Assembly (NCBI RefSeq): GCF_958298935.1
Contig: NC_084922.1
Span: 560,501-624,500 of the forward strand
Direction of reading: 5' to 3'
DNA: 64,000 bases
DNA from: Phragmites australis
Lineage: Eukaryota; Streptophyta; Magnoliopsida; Poales; Poaceae
Part shown: positions 1 through 12,254 of the stretch, piece by piece
Numbering within the stretch: position 1 is the first letter of the stretch
Layout of the letters: each line of letters opens with the position of its first letter
The notes under the pieces: model-generated
What the model saw: the letters and a program-made list of their open reading frames with translations, nothing else
Told to the model about the DNA's origin: nothing
Database searches by the model: none
Program-made: the position numbers and the translations under genes

Positions 1-81
1 TTTATAACAAATGGTCAGTGAACAAATTTCAGTCTGTTTCTACTGGATGGTTGAGTAACCTGTTTTTTTTTGTTCGTGCAG

Positions 82-1277
82 TGAAATCAAATTAGAGGAG
101 GCTGCTATTCTGCATTATACCTACACAAAGTTCTCGGACCTAACTTCAAGGAGGGATAGGTGTGGCTGCAAGCCAACAAAGGAGGATGTGAAAAGATGCT
201 TTATCTTGGAATTTGACCGCTTGGTGAGATACCTTTTTTTCCCTTTACTGTATGCGTTTAACTTTTATTGTTGCCATATAGTTATGGGTTACCTTGTTAC
301 ACACCATACCTGTTTTCTGGCTCAGACATTGAAATAGTGCACTGATTTCATTTAAAATGCAGCAACATGCAGTGATGTGATACAAACCACTAGCTCTTAA
401 GAATGAGAGGGGAGAAAAATTGAAAGATGATTTATTGTGCTCCATAAATGCATGTGGAAACTTTAAATCTTTGCAAAATGCATGTAGTTATGCTTCATGT
501 GGATGTGGGGGCGGTGGGGCAATAATTGTACCTTGCTGGAGTGGCTTATAACCCAAATTTCTTGGTCATAGCTTTGACAAAAAATAGCTGATGCGTGCAG
601 CTTTGAGTTATTTACCTAGTATAACTAATGGGATGACTAAATTTGTGAGGACTAACCGACTAATGAATTCTCCTTTGTACTCTGTCATGGCAGGCTTTTA
701 TAATCGCGTCAACAGCAACGGAGGAGGAGACGAGGAACTGGTAACACCTTTACCCCTCTGCACACCGACCATTCCTCCCTAACCTCCCTGAATTTAGAGA
801 CATAACATTTGTTTGGCTACTTTTGTTCAGGTTCCGAGAACATGTTGTATGGAACGACAAAGACACTAATTTGAAACTTTTGAGGAAGGGTGTCTTAACA
901 CGTATATATGCGCCGATGGTTAGTCTGAATCTGGATCTTGAAGGCTGATACTCATGAAAGTTGACCCTTGATTGCTGCTAAGCTATGCATCGTCTTTGCA
1001 GGCTATCATTCGTGGTCTCAAGGAATCTGGCGTCTTTACCTCTGCAGTAACGTCAGCAAAAGCACACTCGAAAACAAAGTCGTCAAATATGGGTCTCGAA
1101 AACAAGGAGTCTATCCGACCAAACACAACAGCTGGTCAATCCACATTAGAAGGTAGTAATGACAAAATGCAAGCAACTGTAAGAAAGATCCTAGAAATGG
1201 TTGATAACCAGGAAGAAGCAATGCCACCAATGTCACCCCCTGGTTTTGCCGAGTTGATCGAAAGTGCTTTGTCATGA
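82..1277 (+). CDS. Glycosyltransferase family 92 / DUF23-like protein, C-terminal exons (partial)
   Basis: Four exons can be placed: 82-223, 694-740, 831-918 and 1002-1277 (stop TGA). Each is flanked by AG and GT, and the phases join (TG at 740 plus G at 831 makes one Trp codon). The first exon has a Cys-rich stretch ([15 protein letters not shown]) after an [12 protein letters not shown] segment. The next exons give [13 protein letters not shown], then [17 protein letters not shown] and [14 protein letters not shown]. The last about 60 residues are polar and end in [13 protein letters not shown]. This pattern is what I recall from the large plant DUF23/GT92 proteins, presumed Golgi glycosyltransferases. 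The catalytic region lies upstream of the window, so the family call is inference. The gene ends facing the E2 enzyme gene across a repeat-filled 5-kb gap. Confidence 0.65.
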
Positions 1278-2270
1278 AGTTGTGTGGGATTCTGGAGGCG
1301 TTCTTGACTTTTGTCGCTCCTCGTGGACCAAGATTTTTAACCATGCACGCAGCCTTGACCGTATATCTGTTTCTTTGGTGCAGAGTGCAGATCACCACTA
1401 GCCTGTTAATTTGCATATTTTTATAGATAACACAGGCTTGTTTATCGTTGTATCTTGTAACTCTGGGTGTCTCGTACCAATGTAAAATGGCATTTATCGG
1501 GGGGAAAAGAAAGAAAGAAAGGTGAGCCATCACAGTAGTATACTATACATAAAGCAGGTGAATACTGTTTCCAGTTTTGAACCTTAGATTGATGTAACAC
1601 TTATAAACGAGAGGCATATAGTTGCACACAAAGCACATAGTTGAACTGTATATATGGCCAAAAAAATGTTCGCCCATCATGAGCCAGCGTGTTCAGAAGA
1701 ATTAAGAAAAAGAATTGGCCGACCAAAATCAATTCTGCCACCCACATGTTTCCCTAAGGCTAGGTAAGGGCAACTTCAGCAGACCTTTTGTCGATCAGGA
1801 CTGCCGGCAAACCTCTCCAACATAGCTCTTTTTCAGTGCTACAGTGTTGCTAAATCCTGGGCTATATAAATTCTGACACGAGTCTGAGTTATAACATAAC
1901 ACGTATAGTATAACCAGGATTCCTCTATCGTCGAGTTTGGCTGATAACTAAACAAACCCTAGCCTAGTACGACAAACTTGTAATACAGATCAAATAGTGG
2001 TTTAAAAAGAAAAATACCTTGTAGCAAGAAAACAGAACATCTCTGCAGTTTGCTATCCTGTAATGTTTGGCAAAACCTAAAAAATACGAAGGGAAGTATG
2101 GCACCAACCAAGCTGCCAAAGTGCTCACCACAAGGGCGCAGGCAAGATGAGATGAGAGGCGAAGGCGAGGCAGCGGCGACAAGGCGCGCCTACTTGTCAT
2201 GCCCGATTTTTCAAAAGAATAACCATGTGTATTCTACATGACGTCAGGATCAGTTTCATCATACATGCGG
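1278..2270. other. 3' flank of the GT92-like gene; no further gene seen
   Basis: This is AT-rich sequence after the TGA at 1275-1277, presumably 3' UTR and then intergenic DNA. Short frames exist on both strands, but none has a recognisable domain or splice context. Confidence 0.5.
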
Positions 2271-2421
2271 TGAGATATCAGTGATATACAGTTCTATATA
2301 GAACAAAAATAATTTTATTGAAATAAATACCAAAGTTTTTAAACCACGGCGAAAGAACAAGAGGAAACTCCAACAAAAGCTTCAGGGCATACCATAGTCA
2401 ATCGGCTGGGGGCAACGTGAC

Positions 2422-2534
2422 CTAGGACGCTCTGTCTTCATTGTAGTCTTCAGCTTCCTTGATTTTCACATAGTCTTCTCCAACTGAGCAATATTTATTA
2501 TTGAAAACAGCAAGTGTGAGTACATATCGTACTC
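2422..2534 (-). other. Hairpin plus acidic terminal mini-exon module (copy B)
   Basis: On the minus strand a GAGTAC-ATATC-GTACTC hairpin (2534-2518) is followed by a T-rich tract and TCAG acceptor. An exon-like stretch from 2483 reads GEDYVKIKEAEDYNEDRAS and stops with TAG at 2422-2424. The same order recurs near 38.3 and 39.9 kb and, with a decayed hairpin, at 34.0 kb. Confidence 0.45.
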
Positions 2535-2643
2535 CGTAAATATGAAAAATTATGACATGAGGGCTTAAGTCAATAAAAAGTTGGACACTGGTTTACTGCA
2601 CTAAGCAGCATTAACCTATAACTCTAAGAAACATGCATCCTAA

Positions 2644-3496
2644 GAGCATTTCCAGCAGAAAAGCTATCCGGCTCACTATCGTTAAAATTGGCCCGAAGAC
2701 CGAACAGCACGGCTCCAGTAGAAGAGCCAAACGACTAGTCATCCCTATAGCATCGCCATCTAGCTTCGCTCGCTGGCCAAACTTGGCGTTCGCCTCCCCG
2801 CTCGCTAAATTCATGTAGTGACTCCTGTAGAGAGACGAGAGAGAAGACAACTAGCTTTTGCTTCAAAACTCTATTTTTTCTTTCCTCTTTCATAAATTCA
2901 AAAAGTGACTTTATAGAACTTCTAAAATCACACCGATTTTGTGCTTATAGAATAAATAACAGAAAACCCATTTTAACTAGTTTCAACTAAAAATCTCTTA
3001 CAAATTTTAAATGAAAATTCCTCAAATTTAACTACTTTTGTGGTGGGATCGTAACTCCGATTATGATGCCTGTGGTGGGATCGTAACTTCGGTTATCATG
3101 CCTATGACGAGATCGTAACTGCTTTTGTGGTGGGATCATAACTCCGGTTACCATGCCTGTGGCGGAATCTAACTCCGATTACCATACTTGTGACGAGATC
3201 ATAATTACAGTTACACTACGGTAGATTCTGTTACCACACAAGCACATGCATTGTAAATTCCTCTATCACTTGTACACATGCATTATAAGAAACAACCGTT
3301 GCAAAAAATTAGTCATTTAAAAAAAGTTGTTCGAAAAAACTAGTCGTTACGAATAAAGTATAGATAAATGAGATATAGATAGTGGGATTTAGCTAGTATG
3401 CTTGAGTGTACAGAAATATACAGAGGGAATTTTTTGGAGTGGATAGCCAAATAAAGATATGGATGATGAAATTTGGCTAGTTTGCTGGAGATGCTC
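2644..3496. mobile_element. PIF/Harbinger (Tourist-like) non-autonomous element with TAA target duplication
   Basis: The ends are inverted: GAGCATTTCCAGCAG at the left, and the right end reads GAGCATCTCCAGCAA on the complementary strand. Both ends are bordered by TAA (2641-2643 and 3497-3499). A 3-bp TAA/TTA duplication is the hallmark of PIF/Harbinger elements. No transposase frame is present. The interior holds six imperfect copies of a roughly 32-bp unit (3039-3212). Confidence 0.75.
3039..3212 (+). repeat. Imperfect tandem array, about 32-bp unit, six copies
   Basis: The unit core is GTGGTGGGATCGTAACTCCG followed by TTA.CATGCC. Copies differ by substitutions and small indels. The array lies inside the PIF/Harbinger-like element. 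Confidence 0.7.
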
Positions 3497-4331
3497 TAAT
3501 TACTAAGTGTGAAAGACACTACTTAAACAAGAGGAACAGCTCATCAGATTCCATCCGACTACCAAACTCACCAGATATTCCACATTCGGCTACCAAAAAT
3601 CACCAGGTAATCCTATTACCTAGCTACCCAACCGTCCATACCCAAGCCCTGATCCCAACTAATCAAGAAGAAGTCCAAGCCGCTCTTGACCGTGAGCACG
3701 GCTGATATATCAATTTTACACTCTGCAGAGTTTGCACACTTTACCCACGAGTCGTGATTTCATCACCCGCATTACCAGGTGACAGTCTCCATGTTGATGT
3801 CCCGGTCAAGCACTTGCACACTTACTAAGGTGTGCCGCTAGGAGATCACTACAACGCCTTTACAAAGCTCCCGCCGACCTGTTAGCACCCACTGAGGTTT
3901 CACTGCTAACAGTGATTACATCACTGCAAAAGCCCTATCTTGTGCCACTCTACATACTTCAAGAACCGATCCTTAGGATCTCACACAGGTACAAAACACA
4001 ATCCAGCTGTGCATTTCTGAACCATCATCAAGCCAACCATACTGTTAGCATCCCTATGTTCCATATTGCTACAAAATATTACTCAATCTAATTCATGTTG
4101 CATAGACCATTAATCAGATTAACATTTAAACCACCCGACTTGACAGCATGACTAAACATTTCTACTCTTGACATCCAAACTACAACACAGACGACAAAGA
4201 TAATATGAAAAGTACTAGTAAACCCTAAATATAGGATTCATTTTGACAAACATGCAATGAAGGATAAACAACTGACATAAATTCCTAAAATAAATGCAAG
4301 ATGTTTAAGGACACTTGGCTTCTTCGAAGTC

Positions 4332-4393
4332 CTACTCAGTGTTGTCGAAATCTAAATCTCGAATATTTTTGAATGGCTCCAGAACAGGATCGT
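4332..4393 (-). other. Acidic mini-exon (copy B, penultimate type)
   Basis: After a GTGTAG acceptor the minus strand reads DPVLEPFKNIRDLDFDNTE and then TAG. Once the MITE is discounted, it lies about 1.06 kb upstream of the 2422-2483 mini-exon. The exons at 37100 and 38300 are about 1.2 kb apart, which suggests an equivalent pair. No hairpin is seen here. Confidence 0.3.
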
Positions 4394-4519
4394 CTACACG
4401 TGGAGAGAACAACACACTAAGAGCAAATGCAAAATAAAGCTAACACAATAAACAAACACTAAGATTGGCTAGAGCACAATTTTAAAAAGATTTAAGCGTA
4501 AGAATTGCCAAATCGAAGC

Positions 4520-6280
4520 TACAATGCGAAAGCTCGGCATGGCGCTTGCGTTGCCGGAACGCCGACCACCGCTGGAGCAACCGGGAGCGCGACGCGGCGG
4601 ACGGCCTCTTGCTCATTGCCGCAGCTGCAAGCGTCGCTGCATCATGCAGCAGCAGCAGCAGCCAAAGACTAACAGGTACAGATGCTTTCGAGGTGATGAT
4701 CACTTGCTGCCTGCATTGGCATTGCCCAACGTATCAAGTGCTCTCGATCGGTGGGTGCGGCGGCCTTCGTTTTTGTGATGTCAAATGCATCTTCATAGGG
4801 TTTCCTTAAGCTTTGAGCTTGTAGGTGACGTTTACTTGGAATCGAGAGGTAGATATATAGATGATAGATAAATCGATCATAGGGTGAACGCAGATCGATC
4901 CAAGGGAAAGTTAGGCTGGTATAGTGGTACGGAGATCGAAGTGAAGATCGGTGTTCTTGTTAATTTACAGTGTCTGCTGCTTTCTCACCTAGCTAATGCT
5001 AAGCTTGCACAGTAACTTATGGCAAGCATATAGGTATATGTATACTCTCCATGGAAGTTGGAACTTGGTGGAAGGGATGATGAATTCCTTGCTTCCATGC
5101 GGCTGCTGTTGCATTCTGTGATGTCAATTTCTGCAGCTTGGCTACATTGCATACTCATGTCCTGCCGTGTTTTTGTTAACAGCTTGTTTGATAGAGGGAA
5201 AGGTAAATGGAAGACAAGAATTTCATAGGAAGCAGCCTAATTCTCTGAGGAATTAATCGGGGAGAAATGTTCCAATCGATGAGGGGTGTTCGGAATGGAG
5301 GATTGACCCATTCCCTTTCATGTGGAAATTTTCAAGATTTGTGCCCCGGGTGCGACTTCCCACTTTGGGCATGTCTGGAAGAGAAGGACTAGTCTAGGAG
5401 TTTTTAGGATTTAGTTCAAGTTTACACTAAATCCTAGGGATTTGGATCCCAAAACCACCTTTCCAAGTAAGCCCCTTTTACAGTTCAGGATCGTATTTAT
5501 GAACTCGAGAATGAGATTCATTATGTTTCATTGCATTGAATCATGTATTTATACAAGATGGCAAAGCTGGCTGGTTGCCAGTACGCCCACCAGCGTTCGA
5601 GCCTTAGGCCGGCGCAGGTGCTCACCTCCTTTCTTAGAGAGTATGCAGGAGAAGCTCCCCTACCCGTTGCAAAAATAAAAAATGAACAAACATGTTCATG
5701 TACGTTCAGAAGGTATCCTTTTCGAATGGACATCTCTTCCGAAGAGATATGAGTAGCTACCAAAGTTGTTATGGGTGTTGCTCATTGGTTGGTAACTATG
5801 CGGCAACACTGGCAGGCACCGGTGACCGGTCTCACTGTCCAGCCATGACACATCAAATCTGTAATACTGCCGGAACCATGGTGCCGAGAAGCGTCACTAG
5901 CTGCTCCCCTACTTGCAAAAAGGAAAAAACTGAAGCTGGAGGATCCACATAGCTAGCACAGACTGGAACAATTTAGTAAAAGCTATACCTGGCACACATA
6001 TATATATCTATTTATGAGGTCCAAAATGCACTTAGTGTGTCAATAGATTGAATATGGTGCCGTCAGAATCTCGGCACTCCACTCGATGATACCTAAATCA
6101 TACTCTCAGTGAACAAGTCCATGTCCTAAGAAATCAAATAATTACCACGAGCTATCTACAAAAGCTTTTCTGCAGCTAGGCAAAAGCATCCCCCAATTTG
6201 TTTCTACTACTTACTTGCGGAGACTCCGTCTTCTCCGCCTTAGGAACTACCTTTACCTGCAGCCTTCCATAATTTCCCTC
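4520..6280. other. Intergenic, no gene seen
   Basis: Short frames on both strands (for example around 4482-4809 and 5521-5952) show no family signature and no splice context. The stretch is probably repeat remnants plus the 3' flank of the E2 gene. Confidence 0.4.
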
Positions 6281-9200
6281 TCAGGCTGCAGGTTGATTCT
6301 TCTTCAACTTCTCAGCAAGGAACTTCCTCGTGTCAGCACCCTTCACATTGAACTCCATCAGAAGATCTTCAAACAGCATCTTCAAGCTGGCGTTGAATGT
6401 GGTGCGTTTAGTTAGAAGATTTGCCTTGTTCGGTTGTGGCTTTGGTGCATCGCTACTGCTGGATGCTGCCGCGTTGCCGCTTATGTCTTCTGATTCTTCT
6501 TCCTCCTCCGGGACTGCTGAGCCAACATTATTACCCTCCATGTAGTATTTGCATGCTGCGAGGATGGTGTGCCCATGTACCCGAAAGTGGCCCGCAACGA
6601 GGTCTGCAAAGTGCTGCGAGAAGCCACAAGCAAAAGATGATTAATGAATCGGTTTGGCGACAAAGCAGCAGAAACCAGAGTTCTCTTCTACTTAGCTGCA
6701 TGAATAAGTTTAGCAAAACATTACCTCAGGAGGCCTCCGAAGTGAGTACAACATCGTCCTGCATGAGTGCAGAAAGGTGTTGTCGTTATAATCCGTAGCA
6801 TTCCGTTCTCCATGTGGAGTGTTGGCATTGGCCTCATATCCTGGCTCATTGAAGTATGGCTTCTCGTTCAAAATGAGAGCTTGAATGGAGACAAGAACCT
6901 GCAGCATCGTTGATTGAGTTGGATTCCACTTCTCACAACCTTTGCCTCTCCAGGTACCAAGTAAGCTAAGGCAAACTTTTCCACAGTTATATAAGTTTGG
7001 ATTAATCCGAAGTCCTCCGGAGTGGTAATATACCAACTGCAACCACATTGGCGACAAACATTCCAATAAAAAAGTGAAAATAATATTAAATAAAGAAATG
7101 CAAAAGCTTCAGTGCATACTGGAGGGCCAGAAGGATAACAAGGGGGAAAGTGAACATCAAAGAAGAAAAGCCCATCATGGTAGGGTGTTCCCTTAGGCCC
7201 AATAATTGCAGCCCTAAGAAGGTCCATTCTATCTTCAGCAACCCGGACATAAATAGATCCTGTACAAAAGAATATATTAGAATTTAGATCTCTAATATAA
7301 GAAAAATACACTGAAACAATGTGCCATCAACAAATGAGCCATAGCTTATCCAACACCTTACAGGATTTAAGCTTAACTTATTGCTCTAGTGTATTGAGTT
7401 GTGAGCTGTAGGATCCAAAATCCTAGTATTGGCATCACTTCCAAAATCATGGCAAGATTTTTAAGCTTTTACAAACAAATAATATGCGAACAAATGAGGC
7501 ACAAAGATGAGGAAATCACAAAGAAAATGACTATAGTATTACACTTAAGTGTTTTAGAAAGATGAGAAACACTCTGTGATGGTGGCTCTACATAAATGTT
7601 AAAGTAGTAGAGATTGAATTAAATGAGGGCACCACATGAATGCCAAACCATAGTCACAGGGGTCGGGGTCGATGCCGCGTTCCACGACCCCAAGACGTCG
7701 TCCCGATTCGCGGGTTGAAGCGAAACAGGGTCGTCATCCCATTACTTCCTGGGTCGCCGCCCCACTGCTGCAGGGACACATGAGGAATGAGGGCGGGAGA
7801 GGAGGGGAATATGGAGTAGGTTGCCGCTGGTAAGATGGGAGGCCACCGGTGTTGTACAGGACTACCCGCCACCGGCAACCGACAGGATCACACAGTGGCG
7901 TTGGGAAGCAGCAGCAGCCAAAGGCGGTCTCCAGTGAAATTGATAGTACTGGAGGGGAGAGGACATGGGGAACCGATGGCACATGCTGGCTGGCGGCGAC
8001 CGATTTGTGGCCGGCGGTGCTTCGTTGCATGGGAGGAGAGAGAGAGAAAGCGAGGAGGAAACGGAGACAGCAGCAGTGTGTGTTAGTTGTGAGGATAGAG
8101 GTGGGTTAGGACAAGTAACTTTGGTGGGTGGGATGGGCCAGAAGATGGCAGCTCCTTTTTTCCCTTCTATTTAACTTAAGATAGATCTTCTATCTCTACT
8201 TGTATGTGGCATATTACGGCTCATCGACCCGGGTTAATCAGGGTCACATTGCATGTTTCGAACTTACAACCCAAAGAACACTACCCCCTTCATCCCACAT
8301 TTTTAGAACTCATGTCCCTCTACCCCAACCCTCAACCTAGGTTTCTGGTGACTAGGTGCCAAATACAATTGAAAACTTAAACACCTGAGAAAAAGAAATT
8401 GGAGGGGAGCACTAATTTTGCTAAAAGGGAATTCTACAAATTTTGGTTTACCCAAAAACCTTAAACCTATTTCAATACCGCCCAAGGCAGTCCTATGGAA
8501 ATAACAATAAATGAGCACATGTCGGACATTGTTACATCCCATATTGGAATGCAACAACTAAGGACAGTGGGTTTTTAGCCCCGGACCTCGTCAGCCGAGA
8601 ACCCAAGTGGCATTCAGAATGGGGAGGGAGCACAGGAGGGGGAGAGATTGATAGGTCCTGCTCATTCCAGATAACTTGTCTCGTCTCCTTATACAATGGA
8701 CATAGGCCTAACAGATATATCTATCCCAAACAAACTAGAGATCTTATCGCTTCTTTAGACTAATTAATCTTTACGTGATGTGAAACGTAGCAACCGCCAA
8801 CCGGTCTCAATGCTGATGTTGCCCTAATGTTGTGAACATGGTCAGTTTAACCTTAAAGAGGCCATATTTTCCTTGCCTTCTTGTCGATGGTAAAATTACC
8901 CTGTTTTACTGATAGCTAACCTGGTAGATCCTTCTCCAAAAGTTTCCAGTCATGTTGAATTCTCTTCGACCATGCTCTGGTTGGCTGAAACGATGCACAC
9001 ACAAAAGAATAAGAGTCCAAACGAAGCACAAAACAAAAGCAACTCGTTCAACACATTACCTCTCCCTGTGACTTTACAGCATAGTGATGGTCAGAGAAAT
9101 TTTGGACAGTATCAAACTGCTTGAACTGCTTATACTTCTTTATATTCTCGTCTGCAGTATCTGTATCAGATGGCTCCTCGGCTTCTTCCTTGGCTGCAAT

Positions 9201-10459
9201 TTTCTGCAGCCATGGTACAGTAGCCTCCACACCAGGAGGCAGATCTAAATCATCAAATTTATCAGCAAGATGCTGGTTAAAGTCAGCTTCGTCGAACTCA
9301 TATTCATCTTCATCATAGCCCTCGTCATCATCACAATCATCCTCCATATAGTAATCTTCTTCCTCATTTTCTCCAGAGTCAAAATCTTGTGGTTCTGGTT
9401 CAGACACTTGCAAAGAATTGCTTGTGCTGGATCCAGCCTGGTCACTGGAAGAACCCTGTAAAACAGTAGGTTAACACAACAATGCTAGTCAATAATTATA
9501 AATCAACTGATAACAAACGCGTCAAAAGGACTTATTTGTTTTCTCGAATGAAGTTATAGGTAGGAAAGTTTTCTCTTCCGTAATGCACGCTCCACTGTAT
9601 AATTAGTTGTTTGAATAGATTTCCAATCAATAACATAAAAATATGAATATGAATATGAATGCTTTGGGCTTTTCATGGATTTGCACAAGTGCATCTTTAG
9701 CATAAAGGCCAAAACCACCACTGAAAACCCTCTTTTGCTTAGCACATTGGACTGTAAATCCCTTGCAGCTGAAAATTGAATAACAGAAGCAAAGACAAAT
9801 CTTGACACAATGCCCGGTACAAATATTACCGATATGCTAGAATCTTTAGACAAACCAAATTGCCAGTACATCTCGATCAAGCTGATTATGACTGGCATTG
9901 CATCAATCAGCCCAAGAAAGAATAGATGCTGCCGGAACACACCCCAATTGTAACATAGTCCCAAGCAATTTAGCCCCAGGAAGCACCCAACCCACCTAGA
10001 TTGCCTTCCCTAAAACCCAAACCCAGGAAGCACCCAACCCACCTAGATTGCCTTCCCTAAAACAAATCCTAAACGAGACGGCTAAACTGCAATCGCACCG
10101 TACACGGCCGACGACCGAAGCTTGCGAAAATCTCTAAACCCCAATATCAATCAACTCGGGAAGGGAAAGCGAAACGAGCGGGTGGGCCACCAAACAAAGG
10201 AAGAGACCGGGGCTGGACCTGGCATCGCTGCCGCTTCTGCTGCTGCGCGGCGCCCCACGGCGCGGTGTCCGCCGTCCGGCACGACGACGAGCTCCCCTGC
10301 TGCAGGCCGCAGTACCTGCAGGAACAGGAACCGAGGCCGATCATCATCATAATCAAAATCAAAATCCCCCGAAAGGGATGGATGAAAAACCCGCGAGAAG
10401 CAGATGCGCCGTCCGATCGCGGGGTCCGGCGGCCTGGAGGCGACGTACTCGGTGTCCAT
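6281..10459 (-). CDS. Ubiquitin-conjugating enzyme E2 of the UBC25/PFU (BIRC6-like) type
   Basis: Minus-strand exons: 10219-10315, 9060-9455, 8921-8984, 7120-7259, 6725-7036 and 6281-6613 (TGA). Phases agree from 10315 to the stop, about 447 codons. A KRQR patch is followed by an acidic region (SGENEEEDYY, DDCDDDEGYDEDEYEFDE) and KYKQFKQFDTV. The UBC fold runs WSKRIQHDWKLLEKDLP, GSIYVRVAEDRMDLLRA, GTPYHDGLFFFDVHFP. The catalytic Cys is expected in NPNLYNCGKVCLSLLGTW, and YFNEPGY follows. The C-terminal tail is Lys-rich. These class E2s charge ubiquitin and pass it to substrates. The first exon is unresolved. ATG at 10457-10459 (MDTEYVASRPP) could splice at 10391 and shift the 10315 exon to another frame ending near 10204. 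Alternatively, translation may start at 10362-10345. A 1.66-kb intron (7260-8920) holds repeat-like GC-rich DNA. Confidence 0.88.
7640..8170. repeat. GC-rich repeat-like insert in a UBC25-like intron
   Basis: This block is far richer in GC than the surrounding intron. It has open frames on both strands with no recognised domain. It looks like an inserted repeat, but no terminal repeats or target duplication could be placed. Confidence 0.3.
9976..10063. repeat. Tandem duplication, 47-bp period, in a UBC25-like intron
   Basis: The 41-bp string beginning CCAGGAAGCACCCAACCC and ending CCTTCCCTAAAAC occurs at 9976-10016 and again, apparently identical, at 10023-10063. Confidence 0.9.
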
Positions 10460-12254
10460 GGCGAGCGATCGTCGGGCGGAAGGAGGTCGGAGTACGCGGC
10501 GGAGGCGAGAAAGAGAGCGGCCCTATCGAATTATGCAGCCGCTGAGGTGTGATGGGGATCCCCTCGCGGACCCACTCGTCAGTCAGCGAAGCGGCGGGCG
10601 GATTCGGCAACGACGACGGCGCCCGCCCCCCTTCTTTTTTAGGGGAAAGCGAAGCGGCGTGCGGAAGTCCAGTCTAGTCCACGTTGGCCCCCGCATGTCA
10701 GCGGCGCTGGATCTCTTGTGGCCAAGTACCCGCCAACCCTCTGCGTGGTCAAGCGAATTTTCAGTCGGACACAGGCGGGAGCTCATGGACCACGCCACAA
10801 GAGATCCAGCAGAAGCAGTTTCTTCCGCTCTTTTTCAATTCCTGAATGTGATTTACTATCTTGTTATTTGTTATGGAAAGAAATACTGTACTCACTCAGT
10901 GAGCAAATCTGTTAATAAGCAGCTCCCTTGCCACCAGTTTCTTCATCCTGATATGGAGATATTCGACCAGCGCGTCAACTGACAAATCAATTCTTGCGGA
11001 TCTGCGGGCGATAAGTCTATGCCCCTGATTAATAAACCGGCAAGGCACCACCATATACAGGGTGCATGCACGGTAATCATATACTACAGGGTAGCAGCGC
11101 GACTGCTTCGGTTGAGAAACTTCTCAACTTCAGACGAAGAAACTTCTTGATCAACTTCAGACGAAGAAACTTCTTGATCAACTTCAGACGAAGAGCAGAT
11201 CATGCTTTATACTAGCAGAGAGCACACATAGAGCTCGGAAGATAAAGCTTTACGTACCCAAGGATGCTGGCATCAGTATTTGCGTAGCACTTTGTTCAGC
11301 ACGGTGCGAAGAAAGGCCGGCTTCTTTTCGAGCATTCCCGGGCAGTGAGGCAAATGGTAACATTTTCATGATGCGGCTCGTAGTGTGGACGCCGGTGAGA
11401 GCTGATTTATCGACGGGAGGCCGCTTCTCCCTTCTCCTCGTGGAAACAGGAGCCGGGGCGTTGGAAGCAAGTGGACGTTGGGGATGGATTCATCGACGGG
11501 GGATTTGGGGTCGCTCGCTGTGGGCTCAGACAGGGGGTTTTCGCCGGCCGGGGCTGCACCCGACACGAATACAAAATGATCCCGGATTTTGATCATAGCG
11601 GCAGTTACCAAAGCTTCGGCAATATGGGTTAGTATCTTGACATATTTTCTTTCCATTTTCAAGCCCAGTTGTTTCACAGATTGACAGTACTGTTTGTATT
11701 TCGGCTTTCGTCATGGTGGATTGCTCAATGGAAGCTGGTTAAACCTATTTGTCCTCACGAATTTCTCTTGGATGTCCCACAATAATTCATTGTCTGCAGA
11801 TGTTGTACTAGCGTCAACATCCTAGCAGTATCATGAGGCAGCATTCCAACAACACTCAATGTAGGAGCTCATATTGCAGCCTCTTATTCATGTAACAAGC
11901 TTCAAAAATCCCACCAAAAGAACCATGTAGTTGTACAGCAAAAAATTGAAAACAAAAATCTCACCTGCATGTACCAATATACAATTTCTGACTCTTTAAA
12001 AAAGGGCAGAACATAAAGAAATTCAGAGGATGCAATTTATTCCAACATGAAAATCGACATTTGTCTAAGTACATATTACAACACAACATCTCGTCTTCCA
12101 GCCGTATGGAAGAATCCTTCTTTGCTCATCAGTTCAAGCAAGCCGTGTGATTCATGCAGCTAAACAACGAAGCTGTGACGAGATGTGCAGCACTTCCATA
12201 AAGTTTGGCAGTTCTGTTCTTGCCACAATCTGGACATGCTCATTGTTTCTCGGG
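10460..12254. other. Intergenic between UBC25-like and MTV1-like genes
   Basis: This interval holds the 5' flank of the E2 gene, the 3' flank of the MTV1-like gene and a GC-rich block (about 11360-11600) with unrecognised frames on both strands. A short tandem array lies at 11125-11195. No gene was recognised. Confidence 0.45.
11125..11195. repeat. 27-bp tandem repeat, 2.6 copies
   Basis: The unit CAACTTCAGACGAAGAAACT plus TCTTGAT starts at 11125 and 11152, with a partial third copy at 11179-11195. Confidence 0.9.

Larger units (their letters stand above)
2270..4520 (-). mobile_element. LTR-like segment (copy B), minus orientation, split by a MITE
   Basis: Read on the minus strand, 3750-3690 has GTAAAGTG, CTCTGCAG and a CACGGTCA box. 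A related string occurs in plus orientation at about 39483-39540. Downstream on the minus strand come a GAGTAC/GTACTC hairpin (2518-2534) and an acidic mini-exon (2422-2483). Removing the 853-bp element at 2644-3496 makes the spacing about 400 bp, as in the 39-kb copy. I infer a decayed gypsy-type LTR or solo LTR. The outer ends are approximate and no target duplication was found. Confidence 0.45.

Noticed and set aside
245..445. Short minus-strand frame inside the GT92-like intron
   Set aside because: AT-rich intron sequence with no similarity or splice support.
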